A stretch of DNA of 37,560 nucleotides from Maritimibacter sp. (GTDB lineage Bacteria > Pseudomonadota > Alphaproteobacteria > Rhodobacterales > Rhodobacteraceae). The notes under the pieces are model-generated. The model was not told the DNA's origin. It made no database searches and saw only the letters and a list, made by a program, of their open reading frames with translations. Shown in pieces: positions 24,301 to 32,436 of the stretch. How positions within the stretch are numbered: the first letter of the stretch is position 1; each line of letters begins with the position of its first letter. A program made the position numbers and the translations under genes. The stretch is taken from assembly GCA_011389895.1 (NCBI GenBank), contig JAABTN010000029.1, forward strand, positions 1-37,560, in the 5' to 3' direction.

Positions 24301-26763
24301 CGCGCGGGTGATCTCGCGTTCGACGGGGCGACCGGACCCCTCTTTGACCCGCAGCGTCACATCGGCCACCAGCGGGCGACCGGTGGCCTCAACCTCGGGA
24401 AATGACAGTGGCACCGACGCTTTGCCCGCGTCATCCGTGCGCCCCGCATTGACCGAGCCGTATTGCGGGCGCGGCGTGTCCTGCCACATCCCGAAGCGGT
24501 AGCCCGGATGGCTGTCGACCGTGGTGACGGGGGTGACGCGAATATCGCCCTCATAGCTCAGACCAGAGCCGGGCGCACCGAACAGGTAGCGCGCGTCGAC
24601 GGTCAGAACCGGCTGCGACTCGCGCCGCAGCGGGCCCTCTGGCAGGGCGAGGTCAAAGTCGATCCTCTCCGGCAGGAAATCCTCGACCAGAAGCGTGGTC
24701 GAAGCGAGCGCGGGTTCCGCGGGGTCGGTGTGCAGATCAAGCCGCCACGTGCCACGCGGCGCGCTTCCATCGACCGGCAGCGCAAAGACATGCCCGCCCG
24801 CGCCCACGCCACCTGACAGCTGGCGGGAATATTCCACGCCATCGGGCCGCGTCAGGATCGCGGTGATCGGAAGCCCCTCGATCGCCTCGGCCCGGCCATC
24901 ACGGGCCAGCGCCGTGGCATGGACCGTCTCGCCCGCACGGTAGGCGCCGCGATCGGTGGTCAGGAACAGGTCAATCGGCGGCGCGGTCGGATGCCCTTCA
25001 ACGCCACGGTCGGAAAGGTCGAACTCAGGCCCGCTCAAAGACAGGTAGACAAGATCGTCGTCCCCCTTCTGCGCAACCAGAAGCGCGGGGGCTGACGACC
25101 CTTGACCAGCGGCAAGTGCGGCGCCGAAATGCGCATATCCGCGCGCGTCCGTGGTCAGGGTCTCCAGCACCTCGTTCGCGCCGTTGACCAGATCGACCTC
25201 GACCCCTTCCATAGGATCGGCACTCGCCAGCGAACGCGCGAAGACATGCACCCCGTCGGCCCCCCACATCGAGGTCACGCCGATGTCCGAAATCACGAAC
25301 CACTGCACGGCAGGCGGGCTTTCATAGGGGTCGGTTCCCGGAACGCTCGCCTGCAAGGCATAGACACCGGGGGGCTGATCGGCGATCGCTTCGCCGATGG
25401 GAAGCCGCGTGGTCACGTCCTCATTCAACGCGCTGGCGATCTCGCCCGTCCCGGCCCAGACCTCTTCGGCCATCTGGTCGGTCACATATTGCGCCATCCA
25501 CCTGTCAAAGCTGCGGCCAAGGATGTTTTCCTGCATGGTGCGCACAAGGTTCCGGTCCGACACGCGCAAAAGCGAAAGCGCCACCTCGTCGGCGTTGACC
25601 GACACGATGGGAAGGCCCGCGTTCGGGGTCGGTGGCAGGACATAGGCCTGACCGGGGAACAGGACCGAGGGCGTGCGATCACGCACGTATTGCGTGACTT
25701 CGACCGGGCTTGCGAGCACCTCGCCCGACCCGGCCGGCAACCCGGCGCGCAGCGTGATGGTATAGCGCCCGCCATGCTCGACCCCTTTCACGCAAAGCTG
25801 GCTGCCCGAGGCTTCCACCGCGAGGCCGGAGACATCCGATGTGACGAAGTCGGCATAATCGCGCCCGGTCTCGGCCAGCGGTTCCGAGAAGGTCGCGCAG
25901 ATCGCCGGTTGCGCGCTGTCCGAAGTCACCTCGGTCCCGGTCACGCGAAACCCGAACATCCCGATCGCCCGGTCGAGGGCTGCCGAGATATCGTCGCGCG
26001 GGGCAAGGTCATTGGCCAGCCGAAGCGCGGGCACGGTTTCCTGCCCCCGCCCAAGCCCTTCGAGCGCGCGCGCCATGGTTGAGAGCGCATTGGCGCGCTG
26101 GTTTGCGTCGGACAACCGAAGATAGGCCGACACCGAGGCCTCGAACGCCACGGACATAAGCCGCCGCTTCTCGCCTTGGTCTTCCGTGACATTGGCCGCG
26201 ATCAACGACAGGCGCGCGTAATCGGACCAATCGGCCCCCTGCCCGCTCACCACCGTGGTTGCGCCCCAGTAGCGCATCGCCTGCACGAAATTTCCGTCCT
26301 TCTCGGCCTCGACCGCGAAATCGACAAGCTCGGCCCGCGACCAGCCCCCGGCGACGAAATCGTTCACGATCGCACCCGCACGCCGAACCGCAGCATCGAG
26401 ATCGGATTGGCGCAGAAAGCCGCGCAACTCGTCCCCGCGGGTCCGGGATGCGGCGACGATGGCGGGATCGTTGCGGAAAACCTCGCCCGAGAAGGCCCCA
26501 TCGTAATCCGCCCGGTCGGATATTTCACCCTTCAGGAAACACGAGGCGTTGCGGGTGTTGAAGGTCATGGCACCACAGGCAGCCTGGCCAAGACAGGCCG
26601 ATTCGCAGGCTTCAAGCGTCGTGTCGAAAATCGACTGAAGATCCGAGCCATAGAAATCGACGTTCCGGGTCAGAACAAGCCGCCGGTCGGGGACCAGATC
26701 CTGTGCCATCGCCGTCCAAGCCATTGAAACGAAAATTGAAACAAAAACGAGCAGTTTCCGCAT
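21331..26763 (-). CDS. yfhM: Bacterial alpha-2-macroglobulin (YfhM type) with PAN domain
   Basis: A 1810-residue secreted protease trap. The signal peptide MRKLLVFVSIFVSMAWTAMA ends at about residue 20; no lipobox Cys is present, unlike E. coli YfhM. A PAN/apple domain with several cysteines (CESACLGQAACGAM) occupies about residues 30-100. Macroglobulin domains follow, then the thioester site YGCTEQ (Cys1369 to Gln1372) inside a TED-like helical domain, and a C-terminal receptor-like beta domain. The intact CxEQ motif indicates covalent trapping. The ATG at 26763 has GGAGGA about 8 nt upstream; a 28-codon extension lacks a signal peptide. It is transcribed ahead of pbpC and coupled to it. Confidence 0.95.
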   Translation of the reverse strand: MRKLLVFVSIFVSMAWTAMAQDLVPDRRLVLTRNVDFYGSDLQSIFDTTLEACESACLGQAACGAMTFNTRNASCFLKGEISDRADYDGAFSGEVFRNDPAIVAASRTRGDELRGFLRQSDLDAAVRRAGAIVNDFVAGGWSRAELVDFAVEAEKDGNFVQAMRYWGATTVVSGQGADWSDYARLSLIAANVTEDQGEKRRLMSVAFEASVSAYLRLSDANQRANALSTMARALEGLGRGQETVPALRLANDLAPRDDISAALDRAIGMFGFRVTGTEVTSDSAQPAICATFSEPLAETGRDYADFVTSDVSGLAVEASGSQLCVKGVEHGGRYTITLRAGLPAGSGEVLASPVEVTQYVRDRTPSVLFPGQAYVLPPTPNAGLPIVSVNADEVALSLLRVSDRNLVRTMQENILGRSFDRWMAQYVTDQMAEEVWAGTGEIASALNEDVTTRLPIGEAIADQPPGVYALQASVPGTDPYESPPAVQWFVISDIGVTSMWGADGVHVFARSLASADPMEGVEVDLVNGANEVLETLTTDARGYAHFGAALAAGQGSSAPALLVAQKGDDDLVYLSLSGPEFDLSDRGVEGHPTAPPIDLFLTTDRGAYRAGETVHATALARDGRAEAIEGLPITAILTRPDGVEYSRQLSGGVGAGGHVFALPVDGSAPRGTWRLDLHTDPAEPALASTTLLVEDFLPERIDFDLALPEGPLRRESQPVLTVDARYLFGAPGSGLSYEGDIRVTPVTTVDSHPGYRFGMWQDTPRPQYGSVNAGRTDDAGKASVPLSFPEVEATGRPLVADVTLRVKEGSGRPVEREITRALNPGTDLIGIKPGFEEAVAENSAAVFDLVALGPDMAETEMEVSWTVNRVRTRYQWYSRGGYWDWEPVTTRTRVDGGTVTLDGPTQVSTQVEWGRYEIVVSRADGEYLASSADFYAGWYVPADVSETPDMLEVSLDAESYAVGDTARLRIVPRTPGKALVTVMSNRLIDMVPLEVGEGETVVELEVTEDWGAGAYVAATLVQPLDEAEGRNPTRALGLAHAAIDPGAHQLAASIEAPDTAKPRGPLEVTVNVDGVAEGDSAYVTLAAIDQGILNLTDFADPDPSDHFFGQRRLGMGLRDVYGKLIDGMSGDMGQIRSGGDATAQMRMQAPPPTEKLMAQVFGPVDVEDGKVTVTVDLPDFNGSVRLMAVAWSDTGVGQAGADVLVRDPVVLTASVPRFMAPGDDARMLLELTHASGPTGAVDVTATSAGLQIDGGVLAETIMLDNAATERLSVPIRGTAEGVHEIALTVTPPGGAALTKTLTIPVQSLDPAVARTSRFTLAASDTFTFTDDVFNGLRPGSARATLAAGPLARIDAPGLLERLDRYPYGCTEQTASRALPLLYMGGVAEAMGLSDRADLPGRISDAVKSVLANQAAGGSFGLWRADSGDLWLDAFVSDFLSRARAQGYAIPDTAFRSAMDNLRNRVNYYPDFEDGGRDLAYALYVLAREGAAAMGDLRYFADVKADDFDGPLAVAQLGAALAAYGDPTRADRMFAAAGRQLASQQPEGQLWRADYGTNLRDAAAVLTLAVEAGSDVIDRDALVTRIAQAERHWSTQEATWSLLAANALLSDAANAGLTINGEAMSGPMVEVMNPVSLANPWMVENTGEGSIDLTLTTFGVPETPQPPTSNGYTIERQYFTMEGQPVAVDRVAQGARLVTLITVRPQGRSDGRLMVSDPLPAGFEIDNPNLIRGGDIRALDWLDLTSETETTEFRQDRFLAAVDWQSDGVIRLAYVVRAVTPGVFHHPAALVEDMYRPSFRATGATGRVVIE

Positions 26764-26853
26764 GCTGAAATCCTCCTGGGCCGTTCTCATGCTGCACCGT
26801 CCCGGCCCGTCTGGCAACGATTCCCCGCCGGGACCGACCGGGTCCAAATGCCA

Positions 26854-26869
26854 TTAAGGGCCTGTTCAC
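26854..26869 (+). promoter_or_regulatory. Possible CtrA-like site upstream of the hybrid kinase
   Basis: TTAA-GGGCCTG-TTCAC (26854-26869) matches the alphaproteobacterial CtrA consensus TTAA-N7-TTAAC with one mismatch. It lies in the 151-bp divergent gap between the macroglobulin gene and the kinase gene, 46 bp before the kinase start. Sites this short are expected by chance, so it is only a pointer. Confidence 0.22.
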
Positions 26870-26914
26870 CTTGATGCGCGACAGTCCGGTGCAGGCATAT
26901 GACAGGAGCTTTCG

Positions 26915-29134
26915 ATGACCGCCGACAACTTGCTGATCGAAGAACGGCGTGCGCGCATGGCGGCAGAACGCCTGCTGGCCCAAAAGGAAACCGAGTTGTT
27001 CGAAGCCAACAAGATGCTGTCGCGGCATGCCCGGACCCTGTCCGAAGACCTCGTGGAAACGCGCGAAGAGATGGTCGGGGTGCGCACCGATCTGGAACGG
27101 GTGACGCATGAGGTGGACATCGCCAAGCGCCGCCTCTGGTCCTCGATCGAGACCATTCAGGATGGATTTGCCGTCTTCGATGGCGAGAACCGGCTGGTGA
27201 TCGCCAACGCCGCCTATTACGCACCCTTCGACGGTCTGGAATGTATCCGCCCCGGTGCCTTTTATGACGAGATCATCGAGGCCGCGCTATACGAAGGGGT
27301 GGTGGACATCGGCGAACGCACCCCGCCCGAATGGCGCGACTGGATGCTGGATCGCTGGCAATCCGATGATCCCGAACCGCGCGAGATCCGGCTTTGGAAC
27401 GGGGCCTATGTCCGGCTCGTCGACCGGCGTGCGCCGGGCGGCGACACCGTGTCGATGGGGATGGACATCACCCGGGCGATCCGGCGACAGGCGCTGTTGC
27501 GCGAGGCCCGCGACCGGGCCGAGGCCGCGAACCGCGCGAAATCCGCGTTCCTCGCCAACATGAGCCATGAAATCCGCACCCCGATGAATGGGGTCGTCGG
27601 CATGGCCGACCTGATGGCCGAACATCCGCTGGACGAAGACCTCGCAAGCTATGTCGACACCATCCGATCCTCCGGACGGGCGCTTTTGAGCATCATCAAC
27701 GATGTGCTGGATTATTCGAAAATCGAGGCCTCGCGCATGGTGCTTCATACCGAACCCTTCGATCTCGAGCGCACGATCCTCGACGTTATCTCGCTCCTGA
27801 TGCCCACGGTGCGCGAAAAGGGGCTTCGGATCATGCTTGATTACGACATGTTCCTGCCGACCCGTTACAATGGCGACCCGGTGCGCCTGCGCCAGATCCT
27901 GACCAACCTGATTGGCAACGCGGTCAAGTTCACGGCGCAGGGCCATGTTCTGGTGCGGGTGATCGGGGTGCCTGACGGGGACGCCCAGCGCATTCATATC
28001 GCGGTCGAAGACACCGGCATCGGCATCCCGAAAGACATGCAGGCGCATGTGTTCGGCGAATTCAATCAGGTCGAGGATGATCGCAATCGTGCGTTCGAGG
28101 GCACCGGGCTTGGCCTTGCCATCACGCGACAGCTCGTCGCGCTCATGGGCGGTGAGGTCTGGGTCGAAAGCGAGGTTGGCGTGGGGTCGTGTTTCGGCGT
28201 GTCCGTCGCGCTCCCCCCGATTGCAGACGAAGAGATGCCACCCCCGCCCCAATGGTTGTCAAAGGCGCTCTTGGTGATGTCGGACGACATGAACCGATCT
28301 ATCCTCGCAAAACGTCTGATCGCCCTTGGCTTGCGCGTGGCGCGTGCCGAAACGGCAGAGGAAGGCAGGCCGATGATGCAGGGGCAGGACGTGGTTTTCG
28401 TCGATCAACGCATTTGCGACGCGCAAAACGGCGCGTTCAGCCAGGACGCCCCCGCGCCCATCGTCGCGGTGGCCGATCCGCTTCTGGCCACGCCCGCAAC
28501 GGTGCCGGGTGGGCGGATACTGCAAAAACCGCATTCGCGCCCCGCCTTGCTCGAAATTCTCGCAACCCTGCCTGAGCCTGCCACCCCGGTAGAGCCAACC
28601 GGTCAGGACCAAGGCGAGGGCGTGCCCGAGAGTGTTCCAGAACCCGAGCCACAGCTGGCGGGCAGCGCCACACTGGCCATCCCTCTTGTCGAGACCGCGC
28701 CGCGCCAGATGCGGGTGCTGGTGGCGGAGGACAACAAGACCAACCGTTTCGTGTTCTCAAAACTGGTGAAGCATTGCGACATTGACCTCGCTTTTGCCGA
28801 GGACGGTCACAAGGCGGTCGAGGCCTTTCGCAACCTGCACCCCGACCTTGTTTTCATGGACATCTCAATGCCCGGCATGGACGGGAAAGAGGCGACCCGC
28901 ACGATCCGCGCGATCGAGCAGGACGGCGCATTGCCCCATACCCGGATCGTCGCGTTGACCGCCCATGCGATGTCGGGCGACGGGGACGCGTTCCTGAAAC
29001 ACGGGTTGGATGCCCATCTCACGAAACCCTTTCCCAAGGATCAGATTCTTGCGGAAATCCGTGATGCCTGCCCCGACGGGGCGCGATCGCCGCTGCCTCA
29101 GGATACCGGGGCGAAAGCTCAGGCCGCGTTCTGA
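26915..29134 (+). CDS. Soluble hybrid sensor histidine kinase with PAS and receiver domains
   Basis: A 739-residue cytoplasmic hybrid kinase without membrane segments. Order of domains: N-terminal coiled coil (about 5-65), a PAS domain starting SIETIQDGFAVFDGENRLVIAN (about 78-190), the HisKA dimer with phospho-His218 in NMSHEIRTPMNG, and the HATPase with N-box NLIGNAVKF (about 331), DTGIGIP and GTGLGLAI (about 396). A first, atypical receiver follows (about 450-560, LLVMSDDMNRSILAK...FVDQRI...LQKP), then a Pro/Glu linker, and a canonical C-terminal receiver (about 597-720) with LVAEDNKTNRF, phospho-Asp649 in FMDISMPGMDG and LTKPF. An AGGAG site lies 7 nt before the ATG. The last 16 bases overlap the convergent yaaA. 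Signal and partner are unknown. Confidence 0.94.
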   Translation: MTADNLLIEERRARMAAERLLAQKETELFEANKMLSRHARTLSEDLVETREEMVGVRTDLERVTHEVDIAKRRLWSSIETIQDGFAVFDGENRLVIANAAYYAPFDGLECIRPGAFYDEIIEAALYEGVVDIGERTPPEWRDWMLDRWQSDDPEPREIRLWNGAYVRLVDRRAPGGDTVSMGMDITRAIRRQALLREARDRAEAANRAKSAFLANMSHEIRTPMNGVVGMADLMAEHPLDEDLASYVDTIRSSGRALLSIINDVLDYSKIEASRMVLHTEPFDLERTILDVISLLMPTVREKGLRIMLDYDMFLPTRYNGDPVRLRQILTNLIGNAVKFTAQGHVLVRVIGVPDGDAQRIHIAVEDTGIGIPKDMQAHVFGEFNQVEDDRNRAFEGTGLGLAITRQLVALMGGEVWVESEVGVGSCFGVSVALPPIADEEMPPPPQWLSKALLVMSDDMNRSILAKRLIALGLRVARAETAEEGRPMMQGQDVVFVDQRICDAQNGAFSQDAPAPIVAVADPLLATPATVPGGRILQKPHSRPALLEILATLPEPATPVEPTGQDQGEGVPESVPEPEPQLAGSATLAIPLVETAPRQMRVLVAEDNKTNRFVFSKLVKHCDIDLAFAEDGHKAVEAFRNLHPDLVFMDISMPGMDGKEATRTIRAIEQDGALPHTRIVALTAHAMSGDGDAFLKHGLDAHLTKPFPKDQILAEIRDACPDGARSPLPQDTGAKAQAAF

Positions 29135-29892
29135 GCCAATTCTCCGCGCAGAAACACCGGCTCCTCGGGGCGGCTCATCCCCGGCTGATATTCGTAGCCC
29201 CCGGCGTTGAAATCCGCGAGATCGGCGGGGTCGGTCAGGCGGTGTTCACAGATGAAACGCGCCATCGCCCCGCGCGCCTGCTTTGCATAAAAGCTCACCA
29301 CCCGCGGTTCACCATTCTTGGTCTCGAAGAATTTCGGCGTCACCACGTCAAGTGCGAGCGTATCACGGTTCGCGACGGTAAAATACTCGACCGAGGCGCA
29401 GTTCACCAGCCACCTGGTGCCCAAAGCCTTGGCTTCCTCGCTCAATCGCTCTGCCACCCGGTTCCCCCAAAACTCGTAAAGCGATTTGCCACGCGGGGTC
29501 TTCATCCGCGTCCCCATCTCAAGCCGATGCGGCGCGATCAGGTCGCGGGGGCGCAACAGGCCATAGAGCCCGGACAGGATACGCAGGTGCGACTGCGCAT
29601 AGGCCATGGCATCGGGATCGAGCCCGGGCGCATCGAACCCGGTGTAGGTGTCGCCATCGAACATCTCGATCGCCGGCTTGCGGGCTGCCGTGCCAAACTG
29701 CGCAAACCGCGCAGCGTTCAGCTTTCCGAGCGCCTCGGAAATATGCATCAGCTTCATCAGATCACCCGCGTCCAGCGCCCCGGCATACTTGGCCAGAAGC
29801 TTTGCCTCATCCGCGAAGAAGGGCTCGGTCCCGTCGCCCGTTTCGCTTGGCGTTTCATTCAGTTTCTTGGCAGGCGACACGACAACAAGCAT
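29119..29892 (-). CDS. yaaA: Peroxide stress protein YaaA (DUF328)
   Basis: A 257-residue YaaA/UPF0246 protein. It starts MLVVVSPAKKLNETP like E. coli YaaA (SPAK motif) and carries LSGLYGLLRPRDLIAPHRLEMGTR and LVNCASVEYF, plus the C-terminal VVSFYAKQARGAMARF. YaaA limits intracellular free iron and DNA damage during H2O2 stress and binds DNA. The ATG at 29892 is used since its first base is the last base of the recQ stop (TGATG) and GAGAGG lies 5 nt upstream; GTG at 29895 is an alternative. Coupling to recQ places an oxidative-damage protein with a repair helicase. The end overlaps the convergent kinase gene by 16 bp. Confidence 0.94.
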   Translation of the reverse strand: MLVVVSPAKKLNETPSETGDGTEPFFADEAKLLAKYAGALDAGDLMKLMHISEALGKLNAARFAQFGTAARKPAIEMFDGDTYTGFDAPGLDPDAMAYAQSHLRILSGLYGLLRPRDLIAPHRLEMGTRMKTPRGKSLYEFWGNRVAERLSEEAKALGTRWLVNCASVEYFTVANRDTLALDVVTPKFFETKNGEPRVVSFYAKQARGAMARFICEHRLTDPADLADFNAGGYEYQPGMSRPEEPVFLRGELAQNAA

Positions 29893-31937
29893 CACGACCT
29901 CTCGTTTATTTCACTCAACATGGCGGTGGCGAACCGCGACATCCGCGCCCCGTCCATCCCCTTGATCCGTGCCAATTGGTCCGCGTCCACAGGTCGCCGT
30001 TCGGCGATGTTGCGCAACAACGCAGGCGTCATTGACAAAGGCTTCTCGGTGCCATCCGGCCCGCGCGCCAGATCAAGGGAAATACGCGACAAGGCGTCGA
30101 AAAGATCACCGGCGGGCGATCCGGCGAGCCGTTTTCGAAGCGGATGCATCTCGGCCACCTCGCCCGCGATTACGGAAAGGAACGCCGCGCCGTATTTTTC
30201 AAGCTTCTTGGCCCCCACCCCGCTGACTCGCGCCATGTCATCAAGCGTCTGGGGCCGCGCCTCGGTCATCTCGATCAACGTGCGGTCAGGAAAGACCACG
30301 TAGGCCGGAACCCGCTGCGCTTCGGCCAGCGCCCGACGCTTGGCCTTGAGCGCCGACAAAAGCGGCGCATCTTCGTCCGATACAAGCGCCTTGACCGCCG
30401 GGCGGGTCTTGGATTTCGTCACCAGATCGCGGCGCAGCGTCACCTCGCCTTCGCCGCGCAGGACCGGGTGCGCCTCGGCAGTGACGCGCAGCGCACCGTG
30501 GCGGTCGGGATCCGGGCGCATGAAATCCAATCCCATCATCTGCCGAAATACCGCCTGCCATTGCCCCTTGGTCATATCGTTGCCGACCCCGAAGGTGGGC
30601 AGATCGTGGTGATTGCGCGCGCGCACCTTGTCGGTCGCATGGCCCATGAGAATGTCGATAAGATGCCCGGACCCAAAGCTTTCGCCGGTACGCAGTGCCG
30701 CCGATAACGCCTTCATCACCGGCACGGTGGCGTCATAGGTTTCGGGCGGGCGGTCACAGGTATCGCAGTTACCGCATCCGCCGGCCTCTTCCCCGAAAAA
30801 GGAAAGAAGCTTCTGGCGGCGGCACCCGGCGGTCTCAGCAAGCCCGAGCAAGGCGTTCAACCGCGCATGATCCGCCGCCCGCCGCTCTGGCGGGGCGAGC
30901 CCCTCGTCGATCTGGCTTCGTCGCAGGCGGATGTCGTCGGGACCATAGAGCGTGAGCGTTTCGGCAGGGGCCCCGTCACGCCCGGCGCGACCGATTTCCT
31001 GGTAATAGGCCTCGATGGATTTCGGCAGATCGGCATGGGCGACCCAGCGTATGTCCGGCTTGTCGATCCCCATGCCGAAGGCGACGGTGGCCACCACGAT
31101 CAATCCGTCCTCGGTTTGAAATCGCCGCTCGACCTCGCGCCGCCGCTCGGCGTCCAGCCCGGCGTGATAGGCCACAGCCGCATGCCCGGCATCACACAGC
31201 GCCTGCGCCAGCGTTTCGGTCTTGGCCCGCGTCGCGGCATAAACGATACCCGAATGCCCCTTGCGCGCCGCCGCGAAGTCAAGGACCTGCTGACGCGGCC
31301 CATCCTTTACCGCGAAGGCAAGATGGATGTTCGGCCGGTCAAACCCCCGCAGGAAAGACCGCGGGTCCGCGCCTGCGAACAGCTTGCGGGAAATCTCAAT
31401 GCGCGTCTCGGCGTCCGCCGTCGCGGTGAATGCCGCAAGCGGCACGCCAAGAGCGGCCTTCAATTCGCCGATCCGCAGGTAATCGGGCCGGAAATCATGG
31501 CCCCACTGGCTGACACAATGCGCCTCGTCCACCGCGATCAGGCTGACACCCGCGCGCCGCAGCAAATTCACGGTGCCGCCCGCCGCAAGCCGTTCGGGCG
31601 CCATGTAAAGAAGCTTCAGACGCCCCTCGGACAGGGCCGCGAACACCGCGTCGGTTTCATCGCCCGTGTTCCCCGATGTCAGCGCCCCGGCCTCGACCCC
31701 GGCGGCGCGCAGGGCGCGCACCTGATCCCGCATCAGCGCGATGAGCGGCGAAATCACCAGCGTGACCCCATCGCGCAGTAGCGCGGGAAGCTGGTAACAC
31801 AGCGACTTGCCGCCACCGGTCGGCATGATGCAAAGCGTCTCTTCCCCGGCGGTCACCGCCGCAACGATTTCCTCCTGTCCGGGTCGGAACGCGTCGAAGC
31901 CGAAGACGGATTTGAGAAGGTCGAGATCACGAGGCAT
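29892..31937 (-). CDS. recQ: ATP-dependent DNA helicase RecQ
   Basis: A 681-residue full-length RecQ. Helicase motifs: motif 0 FGFDAFRPGQEEIV, Walker A PTGGGKS (Lys44), ISPLIALMRDQV, the DEAH box in AVDEAHCVSQWGHDFRPDY, and QEIGRAGRDGAPAE (motif VI, arginine finger). The RQC zinc site has CRRQ and CGNCDTC, and the C-terminus contains HRDC-like domain(s) (VFPDRTLIEMTEARPQTLDDMARVSG is cut by the field limit only in part: key residues FPDRTL and VSGVGAKKLEKYG). It unwinds DNA 3'-5' in recombination and replication-fork repair. Length and motifs are normal. It is transcribed ahead of yaaA, overlapping it by one base. Confidence 0.96.
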   Translation of the reverse strand: MPRDLDLLKSVFGFDAFRPGQEEIVAAVTAGEETLCIMPTGGGKSLCYQLPALLRDGVTLVISPLIALMRDQVRALRAAGVEAGALTSGNTGDETDAVFAALSEGRLKLLYMAPERLAAGGTVNLLRRAGVSLIAVDEAHCVSQWGHDFRPDYLRIGELKAALGVPLAAFTATADAETRIEISRKLFAGADPRSFLRGFDRPNIHLAFAVKDGPRQQVLDFAAARKGHSGIVYAATRAKTETLAQALCDAGHAAVAYHAGLDAERRREVERRFQTEDGLIVVATVAFGMGIDKPDIRWVAHADLPKSIEAYYQEIGRAGRDGAPAETLTLYGPDDIRLRRSQIDEGLAPPERRAADHARLNALLGLAETAGCRRQKLLSFFGEEAGGCGNCDTCDRPPETYDATVPVMKALSAALRTGESFGSGHLIDILMGHATDKVRARNHHDLPTFGVGNDMTKGQWQAVFRQMMGLDFMRPDPDRHGALRVTAEAHPVLRGEGEVTLRRDLVTKSKTRPAVKALVSDEDAPLLSALKAKRRALAEAQRVPAYVVFPDRTLIEMTEARPQTLDDMARVSGVGAKKLEKYGAAFLSVIAGEVAEMHPLRKRLAGSPAGDLFDALSRISLDLARGPDGTEKPLSMTPALLRNIAERRPVDADQLARIKGMDGARMSRFATAMLSEINERS

Positions 31938-31996
31938 GATCCGGGTTTAGCCAGCCCTCGCGCCAAGCTCAACCGAAAGCGGCTCACGCCGCCGCT

Positions 31997-32019
31997 GTTT
32001 CGGGACCGGGCCCCGAAAC
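31997..32019 (-). terminator. Hairpin immediately after the YggT gene
   Basis: GTTTCGGG (31997-32004) and CCCGAAAC (32012-32019) form a perfect 8-bp stem that starts 1 bp after the stop codon of the minus-strand yggT-like gene. No T-run follows, so it may be a rho-dependent or 3'-stabilising hairpin rather than a classic terminator. Confidence 0.5.
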
Positions 32020-32020
32020 G

Positions 32021-32308
32021 TCAGTAAAAATTGTACATGTTGTTCTGTATCACGGTGCGGATCGCGAAAAGCACGAGCAGCACAATGACTGGCGACAGGT
32101 CGAGCCCGCCCATGTTCGGCAGAAATTGCCGAATGCGGGAGTAGACCGGGTCAACCAGCTTGTTCAGCCCATACCAGATCTGTGCAACGAATTGCTGGCG
32201 CAGGTTCAGAACCTCGAAATTGATCAACCAAGACATGATGATGTGCACGATCACGATGAACCAAGCCACCGAGGTGATCGCGTAGAGAATTTGCAAGAGC
32301 GAAAGCAT
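32021..32308 (-). CDS. YggT family integral membrane protein
   Basis: A 95-residue YggT protein with two hydrophobic segments: LLQILYAITSVAWFIVIVHIIMSWLI near the N-terminus and PVIVLLVLFAIRTVIQNNMY at the C-terminus. Between them is the family block LVDPVYSRIRQFLPNMGGLDLSP, with the P-x-x-x-R-R/P-P-like motif. YggT (SepF-adjacent Ylm in other phyla) proteins are inner-membrane proteins implicated in osmotic tolerance and cell-division organisation; the mechanism is unclear. The start at 32308 is chosen for the standard N-terminus; a 41-codon upstream extension is not conserved-looking. It is divergent from the thioesterase gene. Confidence 0.92.
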   Translation of the reverse strand: MLSLLQILYAITSVAWFIVIVHIIMSWLINFEVLNLRQQFVAQIWYGLNKLVDPVYSRIRQFLPNMGGLDLSPVIVLLVLFAIRTVIQNNMYNFY

Positions 32309-32436
32309 GGGCGGTCCCTGTTTGTCCGCTGCATGACCTAGGACGGTGTGCCCCGATGTGCAAGGGCGACGCGAAGGAACGGTTGACGAAACGGCACAGC
32401 CGCCGCAGGTCACCGGCAAGAAAAGGAGCACCGCCC

